Assembly (NCBI GenBank): GCA_028724265.1
Contig: JAQYDG010000004.1
Coordinates: 434,001 to 498,000, forward strand
Direction: 5' to 3'
Length of the DNA: 64,000 nucleotides
From: Actinomycetaceae bacterium
GTDB lineage: Bacteria > Actinomycetota > Actinomycetes > Actinomycetales > Actinomycetaceae
Shown: positions 17,688 through 28,024 of the stretch, in pieces
How the letters are laid out: every line of letters begins with the position of its first letter
Numbering within the stretch: the first letter of the stretch is position 1
Translations under genes and position numbers: made by a program
The notes under the pieces: model-generated
Database searches by the model: none
What the model was told of the DNA's origin: nothing
Seen by the model: the letters and a program-made list of their open reading frames with translations, nothing else

Positions 17688-18515
17688 CTATATCGATTCG
17701 CTCTGATTCCGTGCCGCTTCAGATTCAAGAACATCTGAATAAAACTCACGCAAGACGTCCGCTAAGGCCTCAGGCTGTTCATCAGCGACGAAGTGACCCG
17801 CCTGCGGAATCTCCACAACGCGAGTACCCGGATGGCGTGCAGCCCACTCCACGAGCTGCTGATGCGTCGTCGTCGAGTCGTCTTCACCCCGCTCAACGAG
17901 CAGCGGCCCGTCGAATGCCTCGACCGCAGCTGTTGAATCAGGCCTCGTCATCAGGGCTTTCTGCAGCCACGCGAGCCCGGGGTTAGAAAGCCTGTGAAAA
18001 CGTTCATCGAGTGACGCGCGAACCTGTTGTGAGGAAGTGGGCGACGTCATCGTCGTCACCCAGTCTTTCACCGAGCTGTACCCATCGCCCGCTTCAGCAG
18101 CAGCAATTCCATCGATACGCATCTGCCTGTGCTCTGGAAGATCCGTACCGATATTCGTATCCATCAGGGCGAGTCCGGCAATCTCGCGGGGATAGCGCAT
18201 CGTATATGCAGCTGCAACGGTGCCGCCCATCGAGAGACCACCGAGTGCAAAACGAGTCAAACCCAGCGATTGAGTCACCTCGTGGACACCCTGAACAATA
18301 GCCCCGATAGCGGGCTTCTCGTAGCCAAAACGTGCCTGGAGTTCCTCGCCCGTGCCCGAAGCGCCGAAACCTGGAGCGTCAATCGTCAGAATATCGCACT
18401 CGGAAAGAATGCTTCGCACCCGATCCCACATGGTTGAATCGAGAGGCATGGCATGGAGAAGCACAAGCGGCGTAGAAGAAGCCGGGCCGCTGCGGCGTGA
18501 GGAAAGAATCGTCAT
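17688..18515 (-). CDS. Alpha/beta hydrolase
   Basis: Serine hydrolase of the alpha/beta fold, 275 residues from the ATG at 18515. The oxyanion region is LLHAMPLDSTMWD, the nucleophile elbow is GLSMGG, the acid is in VERGEDDSTTTHQ, and the catalytic His is in AGHFVADEQPE. It resembles 3-oxoadipate enol-lactonase or BioH-like enzymes, but the substrate cannot be assigned. The open frame extends to 18677, but that part overlaps the zinc-binding small gene upstream. The start sits 14 bases after that gene's stop, so they probably form an operon. The ribosome site is weak. Confidence 0.88.
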   Translation of the reverse strand: MTILSSRRSGPASSTPLVLLHAMPLDSTMWDRVRSILSECDILTIDAPGFGASGTGEELQARFGYEKPAIGAIVQGVHEVTQSLGLTRFALGGLSMGGTVAAAYTMRYPREIAGLALMDTNIGTDLPEHRQMRIDGIAAAEAGDGYSSVKDWVTTMTSPTSSQQVRASLDERFHRLSNPGLAWLQKALMTRPDSTAAVEAFDGPLLVERGEDDSTTTHQQLVEWAARHPGTRVVEIPQAGHFVADEQPEALADVLREFYSDVLESEAARNQSESI

Positions 18516-18529
18516 ATCGCTATGGTAGG

Positions 18530-18817
18530 TCAGGCTGCCCTGCCCCGCGAGTTCCAGCATGCTGTGTGCCAATGCCGGCGCGAGTCGATTCCAAACTGTG
18601 CGCCAAGTATCGTATCCTCTGTCCACACCACCTCGTGCGACTCGCCGACCACGATGACGCCGCCGCAGCCCGGGCACACATATTCTTTTTCCCCATGAAC
18701 AATATGGTGAACCTTGTATGTGTTTCCGTCTTTTCCTAACTGATATGTAACGCCACCCATTGCCGCGTTCACATTCAATGGCTGAACAGGGCGCGAATAT
18801 TTCCGTGATCTGCGCAT
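18530..18817 (-). CDS. Conserved small zinc-binding protein of Actinobacteria
   Basis: 95 residues. It starts with a basic tail (MRRSRKYSRP), has a short beta segment (VTYQLGKDGNTYKVHHIV), then YVCPGCGGVI, VVWTED and RHWHTACW. The CPGC pair with HWH and the final Cys would make a single zinc site. This pattern matches a short protein widely conserved in Actinobacteria and often annotated only as hypothetical or 'ATP/GTP-binding'. The function is unknown. The start follows no clear ribosome site, so it could be leaderless. Confidence 0.8.
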   Translation of the reverse strand: MRRSRKYSRPVQPLNVNAAMGGVTYQLGKDGNTYKVHHIVHGEKEYVCPGCGGVIVVGESHEVVWTEDTILGAQFGIDSRRHWHTACWNSRGRAA

Positions 18818-18911
18818 ACAGGAAGGCTACACCGGTTCTTGTCTCTCCTCCCCGTTTACGCGTTTGACGAAGAGGACGAAGGATACGGCGAATGCCAACG
18901 TGCGCGAAGTA

Positions 18912-18933
18912 CGCCTGAAACGCGCCTGAAACT
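18912..18933. repeat. 11-bp tandem duplication with one mismatch
   Basis: CGCCTGAAACG at 18912-18922 is followed by CGCCTGAAACT at 18923-18933, just downstream of nucS in the gap before the zinc-binding gene's promoter. Confidence 0.85.
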
Positions 18934-18936
18934 CAC

Positions 18937-19632
18937 CTAGAAAAGCCGCGTGGACGGATCGTCTAAACCACGCATCGCGTCGTAGTCAAGGATCACGCAC
19001 TCTATGCCACGGTCATCGGCAAGCGTGCGTGCCTGAGGTTTGATTTCTTGAGCAGCAAAAATTCCACGAACCGGAGCCAGACGCGGATCCTTATCGAGTT
19101 GCTCAAGATAACGCGCCAGCTGCTCAACCCCTGCGATTTCGCCCCTGCGCTTGACCTCCACCGCCACATATGCACCGTCGTCATCCTGGCACATCAAATC
19201 CACCGGTCCGATCGGCGTGGGATACTCCCGCCTGACCAATGTGAAGCCGCGTCCCAGCAGAAACACCTGTTCCGCAAGGAGCTTCTGCAGGTGAGCCTCC
19301 ACGCCGTCCTTCATCAAGCCTGGCTCAATACCCAAATCGTAGGTGAGGTCAGCGATTACATCGTAGAGTTCAATGCGTAGAAACTCATCCGTCTTCGCAT
19401 GAGCAACCTCCCAGACGGCTGTGACGCCGTCAGCCTGTTCGTGGGGTTCTGGCGCCCGCTCGTGCACGGTTGCCGGCGGTGCCATCCAGTTGAGGGGCTT
19501 GTAAGACCCACCGTCCGAGTGGATGAGCACGGACGAATCTGCTTTCACCATAATGACGCGCCTAGCCCGATCCAGGTGTGCATCAAGCCTGCCAGAATAA
19601 TCGACTGCACATTCAGCAACCACGATACGCAT
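18937..19632 (-). CDS. nucS: Mismatch-specific endonuclease NucS (EndoMS)
   Basis: 231 residues from the ATG at 19632, giving the canonical start [16 protein letters not shown]; the frame continues upstream but without family similarity. NucS cleaves both strands at mismatches and replaces MutS-MutL in most Actinobacteria. The N-terminal DNA-binding/dimer domain includes YKPLNWM. The C-terminal RecB-like nuclease domain has IGPVDLMC (Asp), [10 protein letters not shown] (Glu and Lys) and [10 protein letters not shown]. The protein ends in RLF, consistent with a beta-clamp-binding tail. The gene lies near the ATP synthase operon and DUF2550, as in mycobacteria. Confidence 0.95.
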   Translation of the reverse strand: MRIVVAECAVDYSGRLDAHLDRARRVIMVKADSSVLIHSDGGSYKPLNWMAPPATVHERAPEPHEQADGVTAVWEVAHAKTDEFLRIELYDVIADLTYDLGIEPGLMKDGVEAHLQKLLAEQVFLLGRGFTLVRREYPTPIGPVDLMCQDDDGAYVAVEVKRRGEIAGVEQLARYLEQLDKDPRLAPVRGIFAAQEIKPQARTLADDRGIECVILDYDAMRGLDDPSTRLF

Positions 19633-19747
19633 ACGCGCAAGTTTAGTGTTTTCACATCCGCGATAAACGCACTGCGCGAGAGGAAGCCGCACGTGATGGC
19701 GCCCATATGTGATACGAGCACATCAGCCTGTATCTGGTAAGCCCTCT

Positions 19748-20155
19748 CTACAGGACGGGCTCGGCCTGGGGTGGCGCAGCATCCATCCACGCCACGATTC
19801 CTGCAAATGCCGAGGGACTCATTGCAACGTTGATCGTGCGCCCCTGTGATCGAAGCGTGACGTACATGACGTTGTCATAGCGACGTGACTGCCGATGCTC
19901 CTGCACATCCATACCGGCGCGCAAGATGATAAGACGCGGTTTCAAAACCCAATCCATCAGTGGATACCAGTCCAGCCGATCATCTCGATATCTCGTTACG
20001 CCCAGCACCCAGCGTTTTCCACGACGAACAGAACATTGGAATGCACCGCGTGTACTCAACAGCAACCGATACCGCAGCAGGAGGCTCAGCAGGGATAGTA
20101 CAGCGAAGACGAGAACGGCAATTTCAACACCAACAATCACAGTGCGTTGATCCAT
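19748..20155 (-). CDS. DUF2550 membrane protein
   Basis: 135 residues: one N-terminal transmembrane helix (VGVEIAVLVFAVLSLLSLLL), then a cytoplasmic domain with RGKRWVLGVTRYRDDRLDWY and repeated basic/aromatic residues, typical of the DUF2550 family. In many Actinobacteria this gene sits directly after atpC, as here (187-base gap that includes the atp terminator). Function unknown. An adapter or PH-like fold has been suggested for such segments, but I cannot confirm that from sequence. Confidence 0.85.
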   Translation of the reverse strand: MDQRTVIVGVEIAVLVFAVLSLLSLLLRYRLLLSTRGAFQCSVRRGKRWVLGVTRYRDDRLDWYPLMDWVLKPRLIILRAGMDVQEHRQSRRYDNVMYVTLRSQGRTINVAMSPSAFAGIVAWMDAAPPQAEPVL

Positions 20156-20289
20156 CGTCCCCCCTCTAGAATACCCGTTGGCTCATCCGTTGTGATCTTA
20201 TCACCGGACGCAACGTTGTCCCTTGCCATATGGCCATAGACCGCCTGGCCATTCGTAGCATCGCTCTGATCCACGAGAAAACCTGGGTT

Positions 20290-20325
20290 AAAAAGAAATG
20301 GCAAGGGATAATCCCTTGCCATTAT
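20290..20325 (-). terminator. Rho-independent terminator of the atp operon
   Basis: Perfect 12-bp stem (20297-20308 with 20312-20323), TAA loop, and on the minus strand an immediate T-rich tail (TTCTTTTTAA). It lies just after the atpC stop. Confidence 0.9.
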
Positions 20326-20342
20326 GTCATGAAACCACGCAG

Positions 20343-20687
20343 TTACGCTGCAGACCTCTCGGCTAATCTTTCGGCCGAGGGCATCGTCACCGCATCGACG
20401 TCTGCGAGATCCGCCGAAGCTGCCTCATCCGCTGCCGTCGCGCCACGGGCAACCACAGAAATATGATCAGACTCCACCGTCATAAATCCAGAGGTGATGG
20501 CAAAACGATGTTCATCATCAGAGGTGTGGACACGAACAATGCCGTCCTGCAGCACAGCCATCAGCGGTGTGTGGCCAGCTAGAATACCCACTTCGCCATC
20601 CACGCTGGGAGCAGTGACGCTACGAGCCTCGCCCTTCCAAATCACACCACTTGGTTCAACGATTTCGACTTCCACCTGAACCTCCAC
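20343..20687 (-). CDS. atpC: ATP synthase epsilon subunit
   Basis: 114 residues. Beta-sandwich signatures VEIVEPSGVIWKGEA, APSVDGEVGILAGHTPLMAVL and FAITSGFMTVESDHISVVA are typical. The C-terminal helical hairpin is short and ends in RLAERSAA, as in other actinobacterial epsilon subunits, where it affects ATP-hydrolysis inhibition. Last gene of the atp operon, 8 bases after atpD; followed by a strong terminator. Confidence 0.95.
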   Translation of the reverse strand: MEVQVEVEIVEPSGVIWKGEARSVTAPSVDGEVGILAGHTPLMAVLQDGIVRVHTSDDEHRFAITSGFMTVESDHISVVARGATAADEAASADLADVDAVTMPSAERLAERSAA

Positions 20688-20695
20688 GTGCCAGC

Positions 20696-22186
<1,491 letters not shown>

Positions 22187-23128
22187 TTACCTGGCATCCC
22201 CCTGCAGCGCGTTGGCGCCAGAAACAATTTCAGTAATTTCCGTCGTGATCTCCGCCTGGCGTGCGTTATTCGCCAGCCGCGTGTAGTCCTGAATCAGGTT
22301 GTGCGCGTTATCGGTTGCCGCGTGCATCGCCGCCTGACGGCTGGCCAGCTCGGAGGCAGCAGCCATCAGCAGTGTGGATTGGATACGCTGACTCATATAC
22401 ATGGGCAGCAACACGTCGAACAGCTGGGTAGCGCTCGGCTCGAAGTCGAAAATCGGCTTCGCACTCTCCGGATGATCCACATGCTCGCCATCTTCTGACG
22501 CGGGAGCAAAGAAAGGATCGTCCTCTTCAACCACCTGAACGGGCAGCATCTGGCGTACCTGCACAACTTGTTTCACCATAGAAACAAAACGCGTAAACAC
22601 CACATGTAGCTGGGCAACGCCTCCCGCATCTGCAGGAGCAAGAAATGCGTCAAGGAGGGTCTGCGCTATCTCCGCTGACACCTTCTTATTCGGGTGATCC
22701 GAATCCCCTATCCACGATTTCTCCACGTCAATACCGTGGAAATGGAAATACGACGCACCACGCCGGCCCGCGACATAGAGAAGAGGTTCCTTCCCTTCCT
22801 CTTTCAGATCCGCGATCAACTTTTCGGCTGCCTTGAGCACAGATGACGAATACGAGCCAGCCATACCGCGGTCACTCGTCACCACGAGCACAGCGACGCG
22901 ATTCGTATCAGTACGTTCATTGAGAAGAGGGTGATCGTGGTCGATAGCATTCTGCACGACCGTACCAATCGAATCCGTCAGTGCGCGGGTGTACGGATCT
23001 GTCCCGAGCGCCGCGTTACGCGCGGAAGTGATCCGGGAGGCTGCGATAAGCTCCATGGCACGAAACACCTTTTCCAAGGTGGCCGTTGCGCGGATCTTCT
23101 GCTTGTAAACACGCTGTGCACCCGACAT
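22187..23128 (-). CDS. atpG: ATP synthase gamma subunit
   Basis: 313 residues; central rotor stalk of F1. N-terminal coiled coil (VYKQKIRATATLEKVFRAMELIAASRI) and C-terminal TLLMAAASELASRQAAMHAATDNAHN are diagnostic. It carries the actinobacterial insertion (about residues 195-235, acidic, VEEDDPFFAPASEDGE). Two bases separate it from atpA and its stop abuts the atpD region. Confidence 0.97.
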   Translation of the reverse strand: MSGAQRVYKQKIRATATLEKVFRAMELIAASRITSARNAALGTDPYTRALTDSIGTVVQNAIDHDHPLLNERTDTNRVAVLVVTSDRGMAGSYSSSVLKAAEKLIADLKEEGKEPLLYVAGRRGASYFHFHGIDVEKSWIGDSDHPNKKVSAEIAQTLLDAFLAPADAGGVAQLHVVFTRFVSMVKQVVQVRQMLPVQVVEEDDPFFAPASEDGEHVDHPESAKPIFDFEPSATQLFDVLLPMYMSQRIQSTLLMAAASELASRQAAMHAATDNAHNLIQDYTRLANNARQAEITTEITEIVSGANALQGDAR

Positions 23129-23130
23129 TA

Positions 23131-24756
23131 TCAGTTCCGTTTCTTCGCAACGATTTTCTCAGAATCGTATTCTGCGCCCTCGTCATCCGCTTCGGCCTGG
23201 CTCAACCCGCGAGCTGCACGAAACTGTTGCCGGAAATCTTGAGTAATACGCTCAAATTCGGCCACCACATCGTCGTCAAAAGCGCCCGTGGAGGCGATCC
23301 GATCGAGCACATCAGAATCTTGATGCGCCTGCGCCAGCAGACCCGTCTCAAAATCATGAACCATTTCGACAGGGATATCGTCCATATAGCCATTCGTACC
23401 AGCCCACATTGAAAGCACTTGGTCTTCCATTGCGTAGGGGGTGTACTGAGGCTGCTTCAACAATTCCATCAGGCGCTCACCGCGTGTCAGCTGTTGGCGC
23501 GTCGCCGCATCCAAATCGGAGGCAAACATTGCGAAGGCAGCCTGTGCGCGATACTGAGCCAGGGTGATCTTCAAAGTTCCGGCAACCTTCTTCATTGCCT
23601 TCACCTGAGCGTCGCCGCCCACACGTGACACCGAGATGCCGACGTCCACAGCCGGCCGTTGGTTCGCGTTGAACAAGTCCGACTGCAGGAAAATCTGCCC
23701 ATCTGTAATCGAAATAACATTCGTTGGGATGTAGGCAGAAACATCGTTCGCCTTCGTCTCGATAATGGGCAGACCCGTCATCGACCCTCCGCCCAACTCG
23801 TCAGAGAGCTTGGCGCAACGTTCCAACAAACGTGAATGCAGATAGAACACATCGCCTGGATAGGCCTCGCGCCCCGGTGGCCTGCGCAGCAGCAGGGACA
23901 CAGCTCGGTAAGCCTCCGCCTGCTTAGAGAGGTCATCAAAGACGATAAGCACGTGCTTTCCGTTGTACATCCAGTGCTGCCCGATAGCCGAGCCCGTGTA
24001 TGGTGCAAGATACTTAAAGCCAGCAGGATCCGATGCCGGTGACGCCACAATCGTGGTGTATTCCATCGCACCGTGCTTCTCCAATGTGGAGCGCACGCCG
24101 GCAATCGTGGAGCCCTTCTGGCCGATTGCGACGTAGATGCAACGCACCTGCTGGGTGGGATCGCCCGTCTCCCAGTTCTGCTTCTGGTTCAGAATCGTAT
24201 CGATCGCAAGAGCCGTCTTTCCGGTCTGCCGATCGCCAATAATCAGCTGGCGCTGACCACGCCCAATCGGAATCATCGCATCGATAGCTTTGATACCCGT
24301 CTGCAAAGGTTCACGCACCGATTGACGCATCATCACGCCAGGAGCCTGAAGCTCCAGCGCGCGGCGCCCCTCAACACCGGCAATATCGCCCTTACCATCG
24401 ATCGGATTACCCAGAGGATCTACCGTACGCCCGAGGTACCCGTCACCGACTGGCACGGAAAGAACCTCACCGGTGCGACGCACTTCCTGGCCTTCCTCGA
24501 TACCGCCGAAATCTCCAAGAACCACAACGCCGATGTCGTGCTCTTCCAGATTCATCGCCAAGCCGCGGGTTCCATCCTCAAACTCCAACAGCTCGTTCGC
24601 CATCGTTGACGGTAAGCCCTCAACACGCGCAATACCATCTGCTGCCAGGCTCACATGCCCAATTTCTTCGCTGATGGCCTTTTCCGGCTGATAGGACGCA
24701 ACGAAGCTGTCGAGAGCCGCTTGGATCTCATCCGGCTTGATAGAAAGTTCAGCCAT
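23131..24756 (-). CDS. atpA: ATP synthase alpha subunit
   Basis: 541 residues; non-catalytic nucleotide-binding F1 subunit. Walker [14 protein letters not shown], plus [16 protein letters not shown] and [15 protein letters not shown]. The C-terminus has an acidic extension ([20 protein letters not shown]), as is common in actinobacteria. Six bases separate it from atpH. Confidence 0.97.
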   Translation of the reverse strand: MAELSIKPDEIQAALDSFVASYQPEKAISEEIGHVSLAADGIARVEGLPSTMANELLEFEDGTRGLAMNLEEHDIGVVVLGDFGGIEEGQEVRRTGEVLSVPVGDGYLGRTVDPLGNPIDGKGDIAGVEGRRALELQAPGVMMRQSVREPLQTGIKAIDAMIPIGRGQRQLIIGDRQTGKTALAIDTILNQKQNWETGDPTQQVRCIYVAIGQKGSTIAGVRSTLEKHGAMEYTTIVASPASDPAGFKYLAPYTGSAIGQHWMYNGKHVLIVFDDLSKQAEAYRAVSLLLRRPPGREAYPGDVFYLHSRLLERCAKLSDELGGGSMTGLPIIETKANDVSAYIPTNVISITDGQIFLQSDLFNANQRPAVDVGISVSRVGGDAQVKAMKKVAGTLKITLAQYRAQAAFAMFASDLDAATRQQLTRGERLMELLKQPQYTPYAMEDQVLSMWAGTNGYMDDIPVEMVHDFETGLLAQAHQDSDVLDRIASTGAFDDDVVAEFERITQDFRQQFRAARGLSQAEADDEGAEYDSEKIVAKKRN

Positions 24757-24762
24757 GCCTCT

Positions 24763-25629
24763 TTACTCCTCCATACGGCGTATTCCGCCGTTTTCCACTT
24801 GATTATCTCCCCGCTCAGCAGGGTGTGCCAGGCTCGCGCGCGCCTGACGAATACGGGCAAGAATCGAGCCGTCAATCACATCGTCGCCGATCGCGACACG
24901 CAAGCCACCCACGAGTTCAGGCTCTAGATGGACGTGCGCAATCACCGGCTTGCCGTATCGATGGCCCAAGATCTCCTCGAGCCGTCTGATCTGATCGTCC
25001 GACGGTAAAGTACCGGCGGCAACCGTCGCCACCAGATGCCCACCGATACGCGCTGCCTCGTCGATCGCCGCGCGAATCCAGTGGGAAATCAACTGCGTCG
25101 ATCCTGAACGTGCGGCGCGTTCCACCAGAGTCTTCGTCAAAGCATTCAGACGCTCAAAGACTGCGTTGATCAGGGCACGACGTGCCGAGTTGCTCACCGT
25201 CGGATCCGAAAGCTCAAGCTGGAGCCGCGGGGATCGGTTGATAAGCCGTGACGCGAAGCCCAGCTCAGCCTCAACCTGCTGCAACACGCGGTTGTGCTGT
25301 GCGGACACCAGAATCGAGGTGACGCCAAGAGACTCAATAACAACGCTGAGATCACTATCCGCCCACGATCCACGTACCACACCCGAGAGCAGATCCAGAA
25401 CTTCACCTGACACTTTGCCGTCAAAGACGCTGCGAAGAAGCTGCACTCGATCATCGGCGGTGCGGGCAGCATCCGTGAGCGATCGAGAAAAAGCACGGTT
25501 CTTACCCAGAACATCAGAAACTGAAAACAGCTGATCGCCCCATTCGCTCTGATGATCGGGATGATCGTCCAGGTAGCCTTCCCAGCGAGACTGCAAGCTG
25601 TGCAGTGCATCTTTGGATAGAGATCTCAT
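24763..25629 (-). CDS. atpH: ATP synthase delta subunit
   Basis: 288 residues from the ATG at 25629; the frame runs further into atpF but the family begins at MRSLSKDALHSLQ, and a GAGGG site sits at the end of atpF. Helical N-domain (LFSVSDVLGKNRAFSRSLTD) and the conserved C-domain (LNALTKTLVERAARSG, VIDGSILARIRQ) are clear. It is longer than the E. coli subunit, as usual in Actinobacteria, but is not fused to a b-subunit as in mycobacteria. Confidence 0.95.
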   Translation of the reverse strand: MRSLSKDALHSLQSRWEGYLDDHPDHQSEWGDQLFSVSDVLGKNRAFSRSLTDAARTADDRVQLLRSVFDGKVSGEVLDLLSGVVRGSWADSDLSVVIESLGVTSILVSAQHNRVLQQVEAELGFASRLINRSPRLQLELSDPTVSNSARRALINAVFERLNALTKTLVERAARSGSTQLISHWIRAAIDEAARIGGHLVATVAAGTLPSDDQIRRLEEILGHRYGKPVIAHVHLEPELVGGLRVAIGDDVIDGSILARIRQARASLAHPAERGDNQVENGGIRRMEE

Positions 25630-25633
25630 TGCG

Positions 25634-26200
25634 CTACGCCCTCTGTTCCGATGCCTCACGCGTGCGGCCGGCATCTGAATCCTGATCTGCTTGCAGATCA
25701 TCGAGGAATCGGTCGATCACCCGAGATGCCACCGCCGGATCTTGCAACTGTTCGCCCACGATGCGTTCAGCCAACTCAGAGGCCAACACGCCCAAATGTG
25801 CATGCAGTGTGCGCGTAGCCGCGCGCGCCTGCCCGTCAATCTGAACCTGCGCGTCGTTGACAATACGGTCAGCCTCTTTGCGAGCCTGCGACTGCGCATC
25901 GGCAACGATACCCTTGGCGGCATTTTGAGCCTTTTCGCGGATTTCGGCAGCGTCACGATGAGCCGACTGGATGTCACTTTCAAGCTGTCCACGGGCAGCT
26001 GCGACCTCGTCCTGTGCATGTTCAGCAGCCCGTAAGCCGTCTTCAATTTTCTCGCGTCGGGTATCCAGGGCATGCATAAATGACGGCCACGCAAACTTGT
26101 ACATGGCAATGGCAATCACAATGAAACAGAGCGTGCCATAAATCAGGTCTGGCGCCGAAGGAAGGAGAACCGACGGCTGCCACAACATAGGCATCATCAT
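25634..26200 (-). CDS. atpF: ATP synthase subunit b
   Basis: 188 residues; peripheral stalk. One N-terminal transmembrane helix (LIYGTLCFIVIAIAMYKFAWP), then a long charged coiled coil (RREKIEDGLRAAEHAQDEVAAARGQLESD written in segments) ending in a basic/acidic tail. Three consecutive ATG codons open the gene; the first follows AGGACTGAG. The atpE stop is 7 bases upstream. Confidence 0.95.
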   Translation of the reverse strand: MMMPMLWQPSVLLPSAPDLIYGTLCFIVIAIAMYKFAWPSFMHALDTRREKIEDGLRAAEHAQDEVAAARGQLESDIQSAHRDAAEIREKAQNAAKGIVADAQSQARKEADRIVNDAQVQIDGQARAATRTLHAHLGVLASELAERIVGEQLQDPAVASRVIDRFLDDLQADQDSDAGRTREASEQRA

Positions 26201-26207
26201 CTCAGTC

Positions 26208-26411
26208 CTAGAAGATGAAGCCGCCGATAAAGCCCAACAGACCTAATGCTTCAACGAAGGCAATCGAAATAAACATATTCCTGGTCAAATCGTTGCGAAC
26301 CTCTGGCTGCCGTGCAGTCGCTTCCTGGTTCTTCGCGCCGATCAAGCCAATGCCGATGCCTGGGCCAATCGTGGCAAGGCCGTAACCGATCAGAGTAATG
26401 CTACCGGTCAT
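26208..26411 (-). CDS. atpE: ATP synthase subunit c
   Basis: 67 residues from the ATG at 26411, which has an AAAAGGAAG site; a frame extension to 26459 lacks family similarity. Two transmembrane helices joined by the polar loop ARQPE. The ion-binding carboxylate is E54 in AFVEALGLLGF. The residue after it is Ala rather than Ser/Thr and no Na+ ligand pattern is evident, so proton coupling is expected. Confidence 0.96.
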   Translation of the reverse strand: MTGSITLIGYGLATIGPGIGIGLIGAKNQEATARQPEVRNDLTRNMFISIAFVEALGLLGFIGGFIF

Positions 26412-26461
26412 AATCTGACTTCCTTTTCTTTGTGCATTCGTAATCTGAATTGTGGACAAAT

Positions 26462-27355
26462 TTAGTGTTCGCTGATCGAGAGCGAAATGTAGCTTCCCAT
26501 CAGCAACACGAAGATATAAGCCTGAAGGCAGGCGATAAAGGCTTCAAAAGCGGTAAACAGAAGGCCACCAATGAAAGTGAGCGAACCGAAAACGATGCCG
26601 CCAATGCCGCCCATATTCATATACAGTGCGTTGGTACCCACGAAGCACAGAACCAAAATAATGTGGCCTGAAATCATGTTTGCCAACAAACGCACAGTAA
26701 GCGTAATCGGCCTCATGATGAATGTTGAAAGCAATTCGATAGGCGTCATCAAAATGTAGATCGGCTTGGGAACCCCAGGCGGGAAAAGCTGAGAGGCGAA
26801 ATAATGGCCGAAACCACGTTCCTTAATACCGGAGATGACGAACGCAAAATACGCCACCAACGCGTAGATTGCTGGCATACCAACGAGGGACGTGGAGGCA
26901 ATCTGAAGGCCGGGGATAATACCCGTGATGTTCATGAAGAGCACGCCAAAAAACACAGTGGCAAGAAGCGGCTGATAGCGTTTAGCCTCGGCACCGAGCG
27001 TATCCTCACCCACCGACACCTTCGAGAAATTCAAAATGAACTCGAAGGCTGACTGCGCCCGTGACGGCACAAGCCGGCAGCGCTTGGAATAGAGAACCAG
27101 AAGCACGACGAGCACAGCGGTGGCAATCAGGCGCACCATAATCACGCGGTTGATCGCAAAGGGTGTACCCGCAAACAGAAAGTCCGGTGGGAACAGTTCT
27201 TCATTCAAATCGACGCTCACGCCGCCACGCCCATCACCAAGTGGCAAGGCTATAGGGAGCCCGCCCACGCCTAGAGCTGCGATATGTGCGAACAAACCAG
27301 CCTCCGAATCTTTGCGACGTGACAGCGCGCGGACAGCATACACAGCCTCGGGCAC
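26462..27355 (-). CDS. atpB: ATP synthase subunit a
   Basis: 297 residues, multi-spanning F0 proton-channel subunit. The essential Arg lies in MRPITLTVRLLANMISGH. Other signatures are VFFGVLFMNITGIIPG and FEAFIACLQAYIFVLLMGSY. I keep the GTG at 27355 because a GAGG site lies 8 bases before it. A TTG about 65 bases downstream has a stronger GGAGG and would remove a 20-residue N-terminal segment of unclear homology, so the true start is uncertain. Confidence 0.94.
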   Translation of the reverse strand: MPEAVYAVRALSRRKDSEAGLFAHIAALGVGGLPIALPLGDGRGGVSVDLNEELFPPDFLFAGTPFAINRVIMVRLIATAVLVVLLVLYSKRCRLVPSRAQSAFEFILNFSKVSVGEDTLGAEAKRYQPLLATVFFGVLFMNITGIIPGLQIASTSLVGMPAIYALVAYFAFVISGIKERGFGHYFASQLFPPGVPKPIYILMTPIELLSTFIMRPITLTVRLLANMISGHIILVLCFVGTNALYMNMGGIGGIVFGSLTFIGGLLFTAFEAFIACLQAYIFVLLMGSYISLSISEH

Positions 27356-27436
27356 GCGAAATACCTCATTAGTATATCGGAAAAGGCAGGGTACGCATGT
27401 CCAGTCTCACCCGTGAGCCTACTGCTGATCCACAAT

Positions 27437-27461
27437 TTGGCCTCGATACTGACGAGGCCAA
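27437..27461. terminator. Hairpin between the atpI-like gene and atpB
   Basis: Perfect 9-bp stem (27437-27445 with 27453-27461) and 7-base loop, in the 171-base gap. No U-tract on the minus strand, so it may be an attenuator or processing site rather than a full terminator. Confidence 0.5.
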
Positions 27462-27526
27462 CGCCAGGATCTCAGCATATAGGACTTAATACCTATAACA
27501 TGCCGATAGCGCTTCTTCTCTCGCGC

Positions 27527-28024
27527 TTATTCGGAAGACCCCACCCGCACGCTGCGCATGACGACCCAGGATTCAATCACAAGAGAAATCAACAGTGCAG
27601 CCGCTGCTGAGAATCCCACAGCCCGAGGCGGAATCGGCGTATGTGTCGCCACACCCATCACTGCCACAATAAGAGCGGCTTTGCAGACGTAGCCACACAC
27701 CATCACAACTGCGGGACGCCGCGTAGACTGCGCCATCACCGCCGTGGCGCTGGTAGCAAGAACAATCACTCCCCCGCCCAGGAGGATGCCGCCTGCAACT
27801 GCGATCCCTACGCCTAGCCACGCAACGAGCGCCGCAATGACGACGCACAGACTCGTCACGCACGCATTGAGAATCGCAATCTTGGTCAGAGGCCGGCTAT
27901 CGTTACCTTCGCCCTCTTGCTCACGCTCGCGGCTGGCCATCATGCCCTTCATGCGCGTCGTCGCCCTCGCATCTTCTGCAGTATCACTGTTCAGCGTGTT
28001 CTGATCGTTCTGCGTGTTCGTCAT
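27527..28024 (-). CDS. AtpI-like membrane protein
   Basis: 165 residues from the ATG at 28024, which has an AAGGA site; this start overlaps the end of wecA by 41 bases. A 50-residue polar N-terminus is followed by four transmembrane helices (ACVTSLCVVIAALVAWLGV, AVAGGILLGGGVIVLATSA, VMVCGYVCKAALIVAVMGV, VGFSAAAALLISLVIESW). Position between wecA and atpB is where actinobacteria keep the ATP synthase protein I homologue, thought to help assemble the c-ring. Sequence similarity to AtpI is weak, so the assignment rests mainly on topology and position. Confidence 0.75.
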   Translation of the reverse strand: MTNTQNDQNTLNSDTAEDARATTRMKGMMASREREQEGEGNDSRPLTKIAILNACVTSLCVVIAALVAWLGVGIAVAGGILLGGGVIVLATSATAVMAQSTRRPAVVMVCGYVCKAALIVAVMGVATHTPIPPRAVGFSAAAALLISLVIESWVVMRSVRVGSSE

